DNA of 64,000 nt, taken from positions 11,958,459 to 12,022,458 of the forward strand of contig NC_049997.1 of assembly GCF_000003815.2 (NCBI RefSeq), given 5' to 3'. How positions within the stretch are numbered: position 1 is the first letter of the stretch; each line of letters opens with the position of its first letter. The notes under the pieces were generated by a model. It had not been told where the DNA came from, ran no database searches, and saw nothing but the letters and a program-made list of their open reading frames with translations. Below, one piece after another: positions 10,189 through 22,789 of the stretch. The DNA is from Branchiostoma floridae (lineage: Eukaryota > Chordata > Leptocardii > Amphioxiformes > Branchiostomatidae). Position numbers and translations under genes: made by a program.

Positions 10189-11540
10189 TAGAGATTCTCC
10201 AGATGACGTGAACTCGTCGATGGCTAGCTCTCCTGATAAGGGAAGGTCGTAACCGGGACTATGAGGGCCCTTCGTTACTGTCGACGGCTCACTCTTTCTT
10301 TTGGGGCTGACTTCTTCGTCGGAAGGCGCAGGCCTTTTAGAGGTCTGCTGGTCGACTTCCATCGCGTCAGATGACGGGTCTCCAGTATGTGGGGCCTTCT
10401 TCTTGGCCACCACATTTTTGACTGGTGTCTGAGGCTCAACCAATTTTTTTGGACCTGGGGTTGTTTCTGACTCCTTGGTAAAGACTCTTCGACCTCGTTG
10501 TTCTGTTTGCGGCCATTTTTGGCCTTGCCCTTGCGCTTCTTGCGTTTCTTGTTGCGAGGATGGGTTGTTTCTTGCTCCCCGTTTGGTTCAATGCGCTCCG
10601 CAGAGCTCGGAGATGGTTGGGTTGCTTCAAGAAGCAGCTCCCTTTCTAGCTCCCTTTCTTTCTCCGTCAGTTCGTCAGAGGAAGCAAATTCCTCGGCGGA
10701 ATCATCTTCCCCGCTCTCCTCCGACCCGGAGTCGCTGGAGTCAGTCTCGTTTGTTTGCTCACTCTGACTCTTACCACTGGAGACAGTCTCGTTTACTTGA
10801 GACTGCTCACTCTGACCAGGGGTCTTAGCACTGGCCACGGTTGCCTCAGCAGCCGGACCGCTGGTCCACTTATTGTCAGGCAGCAGTTTGTTGGCATATG
10901 AAGTAGGGCACCGACGTGCGGTGTGTCCCTCCTTGCCGCACTGATTACAGACTACTTGATTGCTGCATTCCGCAGAGGTATGCCCGATCAGTTGGCATTT
11001 GTTACAGAAGATGACAGTACATTGTGCTGCCTCGTGCCCTTCCTGGTAACATTTCAGACATGTTCTTTGTTGTCCGACATACCGGAAAAAGGCTAACCGA
11101 CCGTCTGCTAACCTCCAAGAGGACGGGATGTTTGCCCCTGGTTTGAGTATAACCTTGTACTGCCTGTTCCCATTACGGACAGTAGGTCTGTCCCTGTAGG
11201 TGGTCATACGGGAAGCCAGGACCTGTCCATAACGGGATAGCCAGTACCGTACGTGATTGTCATCAAACTCGTCCGGTATACGGGTTGCTGTGACGACTGT
11301 CTCAGCACTTCCGTACACACGGACATCTAAGTACTGTAGTGCCGAGAGTTTACCCCCATACAACTTTCTATCGTGAAGCGTACGGAAGGTCAAATCGAAA
11401 GACGTAGCGTTCAGCGCTTGCACTGTCTGGAGACTGGATGTAGGTATCCCCACAGAGTCCAGGAGTGCCCAGGTCTCCTGCTCAGATAACTTGTCTTTCT
11501 GAGCGGTATACGTAACGCAAATTGAGTTGTCTCTCCTCAT
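10186..11540 (-). CDS. Retrotransposon ORF1: CCHC zinc-knuckle RNA-binding protein, one frame slip
   Basis: From the ATG at 11540 the frame runs 421 aa to a stop at 10275. Residues about 80-155 resemble an RRM-like fold. Three CCHC knuckles follow: C161-C164-H169-C174, C179-C182-H187-C192 and C198-C201-H206-C211. After them comes a Ser/Glu-rich acidic stretch and a Lys/Arg-rich segment. Near residue 366, at an A7 run (10443-10452), the better-looking tail lies in the -1 frame: VEPQTPVKNVVAKKK to FTSSGESL, 85 codons, stopping at 10186. The zero-frame tail (WLSLRHQSKMWW onward) looks non-native. Restoring one base, or a -1 slip, would give about 451 aa ending at TAATG. ORF1 proteins bind element RNA to form the transposition particle. 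A deletion or sequencing error is likelier than programmed slippage. Confidence 0.85.
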
Positions 11541-12190
11541 TTTGCCTAGTCCGAAATCAGTCTATTTCTCTGTGGAGTATATGGAAGGTTCCTTCCAGGG
11601 TCTCCAGAAACCCCTTTTAGAGCCCCGGAATGCCACCTATTCTAAAAATAGCGATTGACCCAGAAAAACAGTGGCACCAGGCGGTGTGCTTGGACTGTAT
11701 CAACCCCTTCACCCACTATGGCCGGGGGGCGAGGGTACAGAAACAGCTCAAAACACCACAAATTCGATTCGAAGCGAAACAAGACTATGTAGGAATGTTG
11801 GCACAAACCTGCTTTCCTTTCCTACAAAGTAGGAAGAGTATCCCTTCACGGGCAAGGGAAATATCTACCGGCAAAGATTGCACGTGTCCACCTACCCTCG
11901 TCTAGCGGCACGAGGACGTAGGGGGGACCCGTACGCTCGACGTGGAGGGTGTCGGTGGCACGAAAAAACACCGTAACTCCTCCAAAAATCAACTTACAGA
12001 AGATCGAAAACCATCGAAATGATCCTGGTAAAACCAGCTAACCGACTGACTAAACCTCCGGCCTAGACTCTCACTCCAACCATACAAAAATGGCTGAAAA
12101 AGAGCTCTAGACCTGCAGCACGCGGCAAAAGCGTCTACACGACGCCACGCATGCGCCGTAATCTCCAAGACGTAACATGCAACCAAGTTA
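11541..12190 (-). other. Probable 5' UTR and promoter region of the retrotransposon
   Basis: GC-richer than the flanks and without a long frame on the sense strand. It directly precedes ORF1. Internal RNA polymerase II promoters are usual in this position for L1/Tx1 elements, but I see no specific motif that proves it. Confidence 0.5.
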
Positions 12191-12819
12191 GATCCACGAC
12201 TTCGTCATAATGGTAGACTCGGACAGTTTTACTTGTGGTTTATTACACAAAAAAAGAAATATCAAAGTCACAACAGCAAAAGCCTATTAATTACACAAAA
12301 CTACACAAATACATCACTACATGCATTAATGTGCCCCACATGAAATACATCTAACGTTGTCTGTTAACACTATCATCTGTAGGCAGAACGCCAAATTCAA
12401 ATTGATAAATTATGATAATGACACACTGTATTCCATCTTATCAGACTCTGTTACCAGTTTAATTTCTGTCACATGACATATCATTTTGCTTCAAAAACAC
12501 TTTTTGTTGCAATTAGCTACAGTCAACGCTTGTTTTAGATGTGAAAAGAATGTAGATGCTGTCATATCATGTCAACTTTTTTCGCTACCGTCACTCTGTG
12601 CTCCTGTTTTGTCAAGATCTGTCATGAAGTATTTTCACATCTTTAAGTACACCTTCATTACAAGAATGCCATTCTGACTCTAGTTAATCGATGACATAAT
12701 CTGCTACCTCCTGCCTGCAAAACAAAACACTAAATCGTTTCATTTTAGTGGCCCATCAAAACGGCTCCCTGTGCCCAAACTTTTCACCCACATTGTAATT
12801 TACTGTCTTACAACATTAT

Positions 12820-13450
12820 CTAGTCATAAACAAACAACAGACAGATGCACCATTGCATTTGTTCAACGTCTTGTTTTAGAAATATGAAGGAAATTATCAC
12901 GTGATAGCGTAAAGCCCATGAGATATTGTCAATTTACAGTGCTTTGGACCACTTCTATCTGTCTACTGGCCAATTGTAAAGAAAACGTGTCATTTATGAC
13001 CTAATATCCCCGGTTTTTGTTTTGGAAGTTGCTTTTCTTTGATTTGGATGGTCATTTTGTCGAAAAATAGGCAAATAAGCCTAAAAGAATCAAAACCCTT
13101 TGCGAGCCTTTCTCGATTTCCCCATTCACGAAAACACGGAAATTTGGCAATTTGACGGTCGTTTAAGCCACTTTTCAGGGCGCGGCCGGGAGCGGTACTG
13201 CAGATTAGGCTATGATAGGGTATATGGTTCCGAATTGTAAAATGTGATATATACATGGAATTAGGCTTTAGGCCAATGAAAGCTCTCCTAAATAGGTCCA
13301 GACATCTTTACATACAATTAGAATGACCTTCAAGATGCTAGTTGATATAAAACTTGTATTTTTAGGTGTCGCGCGAGGAGCCCATGTAACACCTTGTCCG
13401 CCCGTCGAAGCGCCCCCTACATTCATATATATATCATATCTTGTACGTTA
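12820..13450 (+). repeat. Dispersed repeat family R1, copy 3
   Basis: Direct orientation relative to copy 1. It shares GCATTTGTTCAACGT near the start, TTTGCGAGCCTT, AATTTGGCAATTTGACGGTC, GGGAGCGGTACTGCAGATT, GCGCGAGGAGCCC and CGCCCGTCGAAGCGCC with the other copies. It ends around ATATATCATATCTTGTACG. No protein is conserved between copies. Confidence 0.75.
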
Positions 13451-13689
13451 TCTGTAGGTTAAGGATAGTTGTGGGCATCAGATGTTTTCCATTTGGTAAA
13501 CTTGACATTTTGTAGATCAAAATTCACTGTCTGTGCAATGTTAATTCATAATTATGCCCCCTTTTCTTCCTACGCTATAAGCTAAGTATACATACTCCTA
13601 CATATCCTATCTGTAAGCTAGTCTGTCAACAGTCGTTTATCACTTATGCAGAAGTTAACACACAAAAAGGACATAAACAGTCATTGGTG

Positions 13690-14304
13690 ACAAACTTTAT
13701 TCCCTGTCATCCTGTCTTAGTCTTCATGATGTACGATGATGATGACTGTAAGGAGTGAGTTACTCTTATTCAGCTCTCAGTGACATTCATCATCGTAAAT
13801 GTACTTCTAGTAACGTTATACATTATTATATTATTGTACATTATATCTTTTTATATAATAGCATTCAGTATGTAGGGACCATCCATCCGAAAGTTATATA
13901 ACCATCCATTTAGCGGGAAACAGATAACTGGCTAGAATGTTTCACCTTAACGCTGGTGGTGGTCCTTAGATGTCGATGGAATGCTAGCTCTAGATCATGT
14001 TTTCATACGGGAAAAAACTGGATAGGAACACATGCAATGAACAGTTGGTCAAAGACTCTATTTTCTACTGAAACTTTAGTAACATTTAAAAACGGGAGGA
14101 CGCTTCCCTTCCTCACGTTCACCATCTCGTAGGGATCAGCAGTACAGGAGCAGCCGGAGTCCAGTCTGCGGTGAGTTCGGGAACTTCGGGTGGCCCTTCC
14201 TCCTCGGACCGCTGAGCCTGACTTCTGCACCAGTCCCTCAACAAGATGAAGATGTCCGCTCTGGTCCGGGAGTATAGCTGACATGCTCAGTGGTGATAAT
14301 CACT
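13690..14304 (-). other. Possible terminal exon with 3' UTR (weak)
   Basis: On the minus strand a good acceptor (pyrimidine-rich, GTGTTTGCAG) ends near 14305. It is followed by a GC-richer block down to about 14070 and by an AATAAA at about 13696-13702. The only frame open after that acceptor is short (about 20 codons, stop near 14240). A longer frame at 14003-14284 starts inside the block and matches nothing I know. Upstream exons were not found. Confidence 0.2.
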
Positions 14305-14870
14305 GCAAACACAGACACAGAGTAATATTTGTTTATCAATTCAATAAGTTAGAAGAAAACCAGAAACCCTACATAAACATTGCCGCTACCGTTGCAAAGC
14401 ATCATACCTGTCCTTTCTTGTTTTCGATCGAAGCAAAGCAACTGAATAAAACATGCACTATCTGTGTAACGTAGCTGATCATGACAGATTCATGACTCAC
14501 CTGGCCTTGAATGTCAACAACAAAAGCATTGTAACACTCAAGGAGCGTAGAAACACTTCATTCAGTCAAGAACTCTGTACCACAATTTTCACACCCTATA
14601 GAAACATAATATCGCAGTATGACAATTACTTAAATAATCTGCAACTGTCAGTGGGGACTCCTAGCGATCCATGCTATTTTTGCCCCTGCTGTATTCGGTT
14701 TACCTGCATTTATAATTTTAGCCGTTTGATGGCGCTTCTCTTAACATTGCGAAAGGATGCACTTTCTATCTTGATTCTGTTTGGTACACATTGTAATGAC
14801 AAAAGGCTCGGCCAACTAAGGAATATATGCATATTTTCTGATATATTAACAAATTGAATAGTTCTAATTT

Positions 14871-14935
14871 TTTATTTTGAATTGAAAATCACAATTGCAG
14901 TTGTAATTTTGAATTGAAAATCACAATTGCAGAAA
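14871..14935. repeat. Short tandem repeat, about 33-base unit, two copies
   Basis: The unit ATTTTGAATTGAAAATCACA plus ATTGCAG occurs twice in a row. Confidence 0.8.
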
Positions 14936-15366
14936 ATGAATTTAGAAGAAAGACAGGAGGAATGTGTACCGTCGTGTGGCGGTTCCAAACGCCGAGACTT
15001 TCATTAAAGAAAGCTCCCCGGATGGGACACGTTTTCAGACACACTACCTCCGACCTTCCTTATGGCTTTATACATCTTATAACAGCAAGACTGAAGTTGA
15101 CAGTCAGTCTAGCAGCCTATTTTATCACATTGGTCTTATATAATAATAATTTTTACGTTTTTTTTTTTGTATTCGTCATGGAGTCTTATTATTCTCTTCT
15201 ATAGCGGCATAATGTCATTTCATGTAGATTCGCGTCTGGACATATAAACACAAACACATACCAAACATACACATACACATATACACAGATAAATTTAGTC
15301 ACTCAAAAACGTACAGAGAGATGTCGTGATTATTCACACAGAAAGACAAACCCGCATAGAGAGAGA

Positions 15367-15368
<2 letters not shown>

Positions 15369-15451
<83 letters not shown>
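15369..15451. repeat. (AC)n microsatellite
   Basis: About 40 uninterrupted CA dinucleotides. Open frames across it on both strands (His-Thr or Val-Cys runs) are artefacts. Confidence 0.98.
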
Positions 15452-15452
<1 letters not shown>

Positions 15453-15575
15453 GAGACTGTTGTTTGAAAAGTGGGTACAGTTTCTATCAAAACCGCAAGA
15501 GGCCCTTGTGAGTACACTGTTCCTCCAGCAGGTGTCCTTTGGTACATTGCCCCCACACCCCACCACCCGATCTCT

Positions 15576-15768
15576 TAATCCCCAAGCAGATCCTACGGTA
15601 GCATAAGACAGTATCAAAAGCTGGTAGAGGATTGAAGCCGGTCTAGGCACACGTGTGTATAGACTGGAGGCCGTTGCCCATCTGACTCCCTTTGGCCGGC
15701 TATACTAGTACTCCTTGGCCAGTCGATGACACTATCTAATGCCACCTTAGGATCTGCTTGTAAATTAG
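15576..15768. mobile_element. Miniature inverted-repeat element, subfamily B
   Basis: The left end TAATCCCCAAGCAGATCCTA mirrors the right end TTAGGATCTGCTTGTAAATTA. Internal phrases (ACAGTATCAAAAGCTGG, TTTGGCCGGCTATACTAGTA) recur in the copies at 25597, 43269 and 50310. Confidence 0.75.
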
Positions 15769-16994
15769 TGTATCTCTCGCTCTCTCCGTCTTGAATTGTT
15801 GTTGTCCGGGAATGCAGCGTACGTGCAGAGTCCAAAGTTACCAAAATCACCGGTCGGAATTTTCTTTTCCTCCTGGAAGTTTTTTTCCTCAGAGATCCAC
15901 GCTTGTTCACATGACGACAAAAACGACACGTCCCAACAAAGCGATGGGCTTAAATTGCAATTTAATGAACAATACACGCACAGAAGAGCCTAGTGTTATG
16001 CCAAACTAATCAATAGGGTTTTAGAGATTGTTAGTTCAGGGACCAGGCAGTGTGCGAAACGTGTTGAGGATTCAGCGACAAAAATTGAGTCTGCATACCT
16101 GAAATTCCAACATAATCCATGCAAAATAGATCGTAAGAAAAGCATGAATAATAAGTCATGTTTTATACAACATAAATAAATAAGCATTCCTGGTTGCTGT
16201 GTTACTCCTGTGCCATTTGACTCCTCTGGTAATTTGGTAAAGTTCTACTTTCTTTTTCTCCGACCCAAGGAGCCTGGTAGAGACTAAAAAGTCAGGTACA
16301 AATCATTACTAGATTGCTGAAAATTTCACAATGATTAAAAGGTGCCGGATATCTATGAAAGTTTATGTTGTTTATTCAGATACCCCACCTGCTACCACAA
16401 ACACTGAGATGTACTAAAAGGTCATAAAAAGTCGCTTCATAAAAAGTCGCTTCACTGTGTCTGTCTGGTAGGAATGGCAGCTGTAGTAGTGTACGTATCA
16501 AGTCATTGGTGTGGGAAAAACAATGTGTTAATGCTCTTTGAAGATCTCCAAACTACATGCATGTTAGTTTAACACATTTTCGCTTCTGTGTCATCTCATT
16601 TCTAATTGTGTGCATGTCCAGTGTAACAGCCCAGACGACAGTATCCTTAGCTACACTCCCCAATACGAAAAGATGAGGGGTACAAGTTGCGATGTTACAC
16701 CGGGATAACTAGTGCAGTATTAACCTCTCATTCTCAATGGACTGAAAAATTGCATGAATTGGCCAAAGTACGGGGAATTTTTCAGCAGAGGACTTGGGCA
16801 GTCACTGATCATTTGTCCATCGGAGTTATCTGGAAATGGATATATTCTGGGCAACACCCGTCAAGCGCTTCTGCAAATGTGTACTCTCCATTATCGCCTA
16901 GCTCCCTGAAAAAAGACCCCCTTATTTGATTTTGACCATTTTTTAGCATATCTAAGTCCTCGGTGAGATCTGGTACCGCAGAGTACACTGGCTA

Positions 16995-17175
16995 TCATAG
17001 GGAGAATAATTTGCCGGGGGAGCTTTGCTACCAGAGGAGTTGGTCGGCCGAGCAGCCAACATTATTGTCATTAACCTAAGCGTGGACTGACTCCCCAATT
17101 TCCCGATTTTTTTTTGCGGAATTCTACAATCCCTGTACCGTCGTAGGAAAGCCTGTTGGAGGCTAGGTAGAGACT
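16995..17175 (+). repeat. Dispersed repeat family R2, copy 1
   Basis: Shares AATTTGCCGGGGGAG, TTTGCTACCA, CCAATTTCCCGATTTTTTT and GTAGGAAAGCCTG with the reverse complement of 34270-34440. No coding capacity. Confidence 0.65.
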
Positions 17176-18313
17176 ACTGAAGACCACTTCCTCAACAGCA
17201 ACGACCAGTCCCTCCCGCTCCAATCCCTCTCGCCCTCCTCCGGTGTAAGGTTTATTTTTACAGCTCTGTCCACCTGTCAAACAAGATCTTGGCGGATTTT
17301 ACTCCGCAAGATTAATGTTGTCGGCTGACCCTTTGAAGTAGTAATCGCAGATTAATAGCTAATACACATGCTGCAAATAAACGGGGGAAATCCTGGTTCA
17401 AGTTATGGTTCCACGGGTCGTTTTACTCACCAGGGAAAACTAAAACGGAGGCTTGGCATTTGGAGAGCTATAAAAATGTCGAACCGAAGCCATGCTGGGG
17501 AAAGTATTTTTTTTTTATCATATGTAGATTGAGGTTTCATTGTGGGAAAATTGCAGTTATGAAATTGAGAAAAGATAAAGGACGAATCCCTCCTTGCATC
17601 TGCTTGAAAAGAAGATGTTTTAGATATGTGTAAAGGTAGACTCAAAATGTCGTAAAATTAACAACTGGTGGAAATGGGAAATGGAAGACCCCATAGGTAC
17701 ATACAACAGGTGTTTGATACGGAGAGCAATTGTTTCAAAAATTAAGTAACGTTGCAATTCAACTTTATGTTAGATATTAGCAGATATTAAAAACAATTGA
17801 CTTTTTCTGATTTCTATTTCATGGCCTTTGAAATACGGACATGATTTCAACAGATTGAAGTAATGAGTTTTGAAGCTCCTAGAGTATACATAGTATCCTC
17901 CTCCAAAAAAACGAGAAGCCCGGAAGTAAAAAAAACTTTAGCGCCGTCCACCTCACATCTGCTTGGATATTACTTCACCGTTGTGTCTGCAGACTACTAG
18001 TATACCCGCAGGTGTAGAGCGGAAAGTTGAAACGTGCTATACAAATAACTAGTTTGAAAATTAAAGTTTTGACATATCTAGGACACGTTGCCATCACAAA
18101 CAGAACCTTTGAAAGTGCCCGACAGACTGAATGGATTATATACACCTTATTTATTACATCGCATGGGAGGGGGGCAGTATTGACATTGCAGCCCCTTTTA
18201 TATAAGTACTCATGAATTTGTTATAGACGTTACGATTGTACATTTCATGTTCCAACTCTTGCATAGTCCACCAAAATTAAAAATAGACAAGAAGAATGTG
18301 GTCTCCAAGACGA

Positions 18314-18356
18314 CTAAAAATAGCTTGCTGTCGTCACATCGTGTTGCTACGCAACC
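18314..18356. promoter_or_regulatory. Candidate regulatory cluster: MEF2 and RFX sites
   Basis: CTAAAAATAG (18314-18323) fits the MEF2 consensus exactly. About 20 bases later, GTTGCTACGCAAC (18343-18355) is a near-palindromic X-box of the RFX type. Chance occurrence is possible in 64 kb, and no target gene is evident nearby. Confidence 0.3.
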
Positions 18357-19827
18357 GCTGACGCCACCTGCCAGGGTGTTGTTTGGTTAGCTTCTCGAAA
18401 CATCAACGCTTCAACCCAATCTGTGAGATAACATTGTCTGTCCGTGTCAAATCGAGAAGGGCCGGACTTCCGTCTCTATGGAGTGGACAAAAGAATCGGT
18501 TTTTCAGATGACGTGGGTTAGAAAAAACTTAGTGGTGAAATTTCTCACGTGCGTGTCTGAAATGTAGTGCCATGTAGGTTGTCGTGATAGCTTGTGTTGC
18601 GCAACTTGAAAAGTGTTGGGGGTGGGGGCGGTGGTGGGGGGTACAGGTACTGTCGACCATTTGGTTCAGGTCAAGGTCAGAGGTCTTAAGGTCATACACG
18701 TGTTCTTGTCGCCCGGTGGTCAAAACGTTCAAAAAAAATAGAAACATACACCTTTTTTAGATTGATGCAACCAAACACTACCGGTCGTTCAATGATCCAG
18801 TGAAACTTCCAACAGAAATGCATGTCACATTCAGCCTATTGACATCATAATGAAAGGAAAGCTCACCAAAAACATTGATTTAAAAGCATCTTCAAGTCCA
18901 ATCACACTAAAGAAGCCCTAATAAAATCAACGAATATTACAATCAACACACCACGAAATTAATGTCACCATATACCACAAAATAGGACAACCAGTAAAGC
19001 ATACGAAAGAGTATTTCCAATATAAAGAGGGGATTATTCGAGAAGCTCGACCGCCAGAAACAGATTTTTCACCCTAGCATCTGCTTGTAGATTGCGTGGG
19101 GTCCATTTTTGTAGGCTACTTGTATCTATCTATCTCAATAAAAGAAGCTAAATCACTAGGGTCGAAATGTCCTGTATAAAAAGTTCTAACATGAACACAA
19201 TTTTCACCACAGAACTAAATCTGCACCTAAGGCTAAACAATGCACGGCCGCAAGTTGAGTGGTGCTAGACTGGGAGAACAAAATGTTGTTTTCAATGGTC
19301 CAAAACGCAAACATTCAATCCGAAACGCTTCTTAGTCTTATCTTCTCGCTTTAGGCCGGCTTGTTTGGTCAAAGTATCAGAGAAATCTTTTCAGAAAATT
19401 GTTGCGGTGGCTTTGTCCATACTCAGCGGAACATGGGAGTTGCTATTTGCTCTTATATTTAGAAGTGAGAAAATGTGCAAATGTTTTTTTTTTTATATAC
19501 GTCAACAACTTGTGGCACAGTAGACCCCATAGAATTCCAGCTGCGCTTATTACAAATTTTCTGTTTTTCGGTTCACTACTATGCGATAACTTTGTCATAA
19601 CCTATGATATGACATACTGCATGCATGTCGTTTTCTAAAGCAAGACATGATTGTATGTAATCTGAATATCTGAATAAAGAAGCAAAAAACTCGTGATGAT
19701 TTTCTCGTGAAAGGAGTTCGGGATTTTCCGTCCACCTTTTCCTTTGTACAGAGTAATCTCAGTGATTACAGATTTTCTTCTTGAGTTAGATACATTTTCT
19801 TTGTATAGATTTCCTTTGCGTAAAGAA

Positions 19828-19980
19828 CCTACTCTCCAAGCAGAGGTCGCTGGGAACCTTTCTACCTTCTTGATCCTTCTTTTCATATGTCATATGCTCC
19901 GCTTTCTCTCTGTTGGTGGGGCCGGTAGAAAGGAAACGAGGAATATGATGAAAGGGTCACACTATCAGCCTTTGCTTGGA
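19828..19980. mobile_element. Degenerate miniature inverted-repeat element
   Basis: The left end ACTCTCCAAGCAGAGGT matches subfamily A; the right end CCTTTGCTTGGAAAGT is a diverged mirror. The interior lacks the CCGGCTG arm. Confidence 0.5.
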
Positions 19981-22335
19981 AAGTATATTAAAAACGACCC
20001 ACAAAATCGATTCAGATGCTGCACAGAGTTTTGTCTGTTTGTATCAATGTTGGAAGAATTCTAGTAATAAACCTGCCCCTCCCTCCCCATTCGCAACACC
20101 GTTCCAAAGGTACTTCACTAGCTGCAGAGGTATTTCACGGGGCTTTGCCGGCAGACTTCCGCTAATCGTGTTATAATTGTTTGTGTGAGGCTTTGCCGTT
20201 CGAAAGCGTTCCCTGGCCCGGGACGGCGCGCGTACAGCACATCAAAGCCACCGGCGTACCTGCGAACGATAACAAGCTGAATTGAGAGAGAAGTAGCCAG
20301 CAGCTCGCTTTGTTCCCGGCCCGGCCTGTAAGCGCTAACTGCTAACACTAATTGGTAGCCAATTCATTTCTCTCCGAGACTCTCAGGCCTCTTTCTTCGC
20401 GAAGATTGTTGGCCCAGGAGGGGTTTATCATATGCTTTCGTCTCCGGTCCTACCGTGGGACTGGTTTGCAAAGAACTTGCCAAACTAACAAAGCCTTGGC
20501 GAGACAGCAAAGAAAAAGACATAACGATCGAACAACACGGCAATAAGGGCGTAGATATGACATTAAAATACTTTGAAGCCAAGCATAAGAGTGCAAGTCT
20601 CTCATTCCAATGCAATGAGGTTGAACTCTTATATCTCATGCTAAATATTGAAGACGGTCTTAACACTACTATCCTCGTGTTATTTAAGTACTTCTGATAA
20701 AGAATTGAAAGTTTCTTCAGGAGTTTTTAAAAAGAAACACTTCAAACGACATTGTCAAAGTGAAGCACCGAGTCCAAAATGTGGATGTGGTCTCCAGTGC
20801 GCATGCGTGATTATCCCCCACTAAGTAGCGTCGTCCGGAACAAACACTTGAGAAAAAACAAGGCCGGGCAATAAAGAGATGCCTCAATTATCCTTCCGGT
20901 GGGTTAAGGTTAAGGGTTATAAAACAATTGAAGCTATCAAAGTCATCCAAGACATCGCTAGGTTACTGTACATGTTCGCTGATGACTGAGTGAGTAAACA
21001 GATGAAACGAATGAATGAATTTAGGTAGATAGACTTAAAAGTTTACGTTGAATATATTGAAAAAAAAAGAAGAGATTAAACCAGAAACAAAATTGGCATG
21101 AAAAGGGGGACTCAACAGGTGCTCGGCATATGGTAATATTCAGTTATGGAAGTAAAACAAATTTATGACTAAGTCAGTCAAACCTCAACAGATTTTAACT
21201 GATTTCTGCGTATGTGTCTACGAATAAGGTTTCCACTGATTTCTGCACGTACTGTAATAATAAAAGGCAAGTCGTAAGTACGTGTTGCGCTATTGTCTAT
21301 GTTTCTGTCAGCAAGAAACTTGTGAACAACAAAATTGTGGCCGTCAAAACAAGGTCGACCTTGTGGCTATCTGATCGCCTTGAACTGTGAAAAGAAAAGT
21401 TTTATAGTCCAAACAACCATCAATCTTTCCGTCTGGACAGGTCTGGCCCAGAATAAGGACACATTCACGCGTTGTGAACAACCGTCTGTGAGCCAATCTC
21501 CAATGTTATGTTGTGGGGATTGTTACGTTTTTAGAGCTACCCTTCTTAAAAGCAGTTTTAGAATTCAAATTGCAGCTCAGGTAGCTTTTGGTAAATGTCA
21601 CTATTCAGTTTCCCCAACATCTGCTTGGAGACCACCTGTAACCTTTTTGTATTGTGCAATTGGGGGGGGGGGGATTTGGGCAAAAACAGTGTAGCTTTCG
21701 AAGCGCTTTTTAAATTCAGTTTTGTTGAAATGATCTACGATTTGCTGCAAAACGTCGTCGAATACTAGTACAAAGTTTTACAACCTGATTTTATGGTCAC
21801 TCAGTACTAGAACGTGTTATATTACTTTCAGCTGATTATTCAAAGCGCGTTAAATACGTGAGGTTTCATATCATTATGCTTCATATCATTATGGTTAGGA
21901 TGAAGATTATGATGAAACACAGTTGAAAGAATGTGCGACTGATAAATGTAAACATAAGTCAGTTCAGTCGCTGAACGCTTTAGGTTGTTTTTGTGACATA
22001 ATTATTCTGTTATCTCTCACCGGAAATCAACAACCACTGAAGGCTAGGAAGGACTATCATAAGGGTTATCGAGGGTCATGAATTCAAGGGCGGACAGTCA
22101 CCGTACACGACCCCGAGATCTCAACAAAACGCCGGGTTAAAGAAAGTTCTGGCGTCAAACTCGGGATCAGGCGCTCTTGTCTGGGAAATGGGCAAATTGG
22201 GAAACCATGATCGACTGGACCTTAGAAAAAGAAGACAAAAGTAGAGGGCAGGTCGACGTCGACGTCGAAGATTTTGTGTCGTGGACGTGGTAATGCTTTT
22301 CTTTCACAAAAACTGCTCAATTCCCGCGAAAATTA

Positions 22336-22417
22336 CACACCTTGACACACCACACACATACATAAATACACTACACATTAACACGCTCACGCACACTCAT
22401 CACACACACACACACAG

Positions 22418-22454
<37 letters not shown>

Positions 22455-22785
22455 TACACACACACACACTAACCGGCACACACACACACACACGCATACA
22501 CACTTATACACAAACATACATTCACACACGCACACATACAGGCTCACCACACGCATACTACACACATAGATACACACACTCACGCACGCACGCACACACA
22601 CACGCGCGCGCGCACACATATACACACACTCACACACACGCGCGCGCGTACTCATATACACACACACACACACTCATCACACATATACACACACGCACAC
22701 GCACTGACATATACACACACACACACACTCATACACACACACACATGCTTACCACACACTCACACACACACACAGGTGTGTGCAC
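22336..22785. repeat. Long degenerate (CA)n tract with CG-alternating blocks
   Basis: About 450 bases of CA repeats broken by ATA, CTC and CGCGCG insertions (CGCG blocks near 22600-22650). Long Val-Cys frames on the minus strand are artefacts of the repeat. Confidence 0.95.
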
Positions 22786-22789
22786 TCTT

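Larger units (their letters stand above)
6303..12190 (-). mobile_element. Near full-length Tx1/L1-like non-LTR retrotransposon
   Basis: A two-ORF element on the minus strand: 5' UTR about 11541-12190, ORF1 11540 to 10186, ORF2 10186 to 6680, 3' UTR and tail 6679 to 6303. The gag-like ORF1 with CCHC knuckles, the APE-type endonuclease, the reverse transcriptase with YADD and the C-terminal CCHC finger together fit the L1/Tx1 group. The 3' end is not poly(A) but two tandem copies of an 86-base unit. All catalytic residues I can check in ORF2 are present, so the insertion looks young. No target-site duplication was found by eye, and the 5' boundary is an estimate. Confidence 0.9.
17180..22330. 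other. Gene-poor intergenic stretch
   Basis: No supported gene. It holds element ends at 17953-17971, 19074-19092 and 21617-21635 (all CATCTGCTTG-type), a possible regulatory cluster at 18314-18356, an imperfect inverted-repeat element around 19828-19980, and a CpG-richer block at about 20090-20400 that could be regulatory. Confidence 0.45.

Noticed and set aside
15299-15650. Val-Cys and His-Thr rich frames
   Set aside because: Translations of the (AC)n microsatellite.
22371-22673. 100-codon Cys/Val-rich minus frame resembling a cysteine-rich protein
   Set aside because: Purely a product of the degenerate CA repeat.
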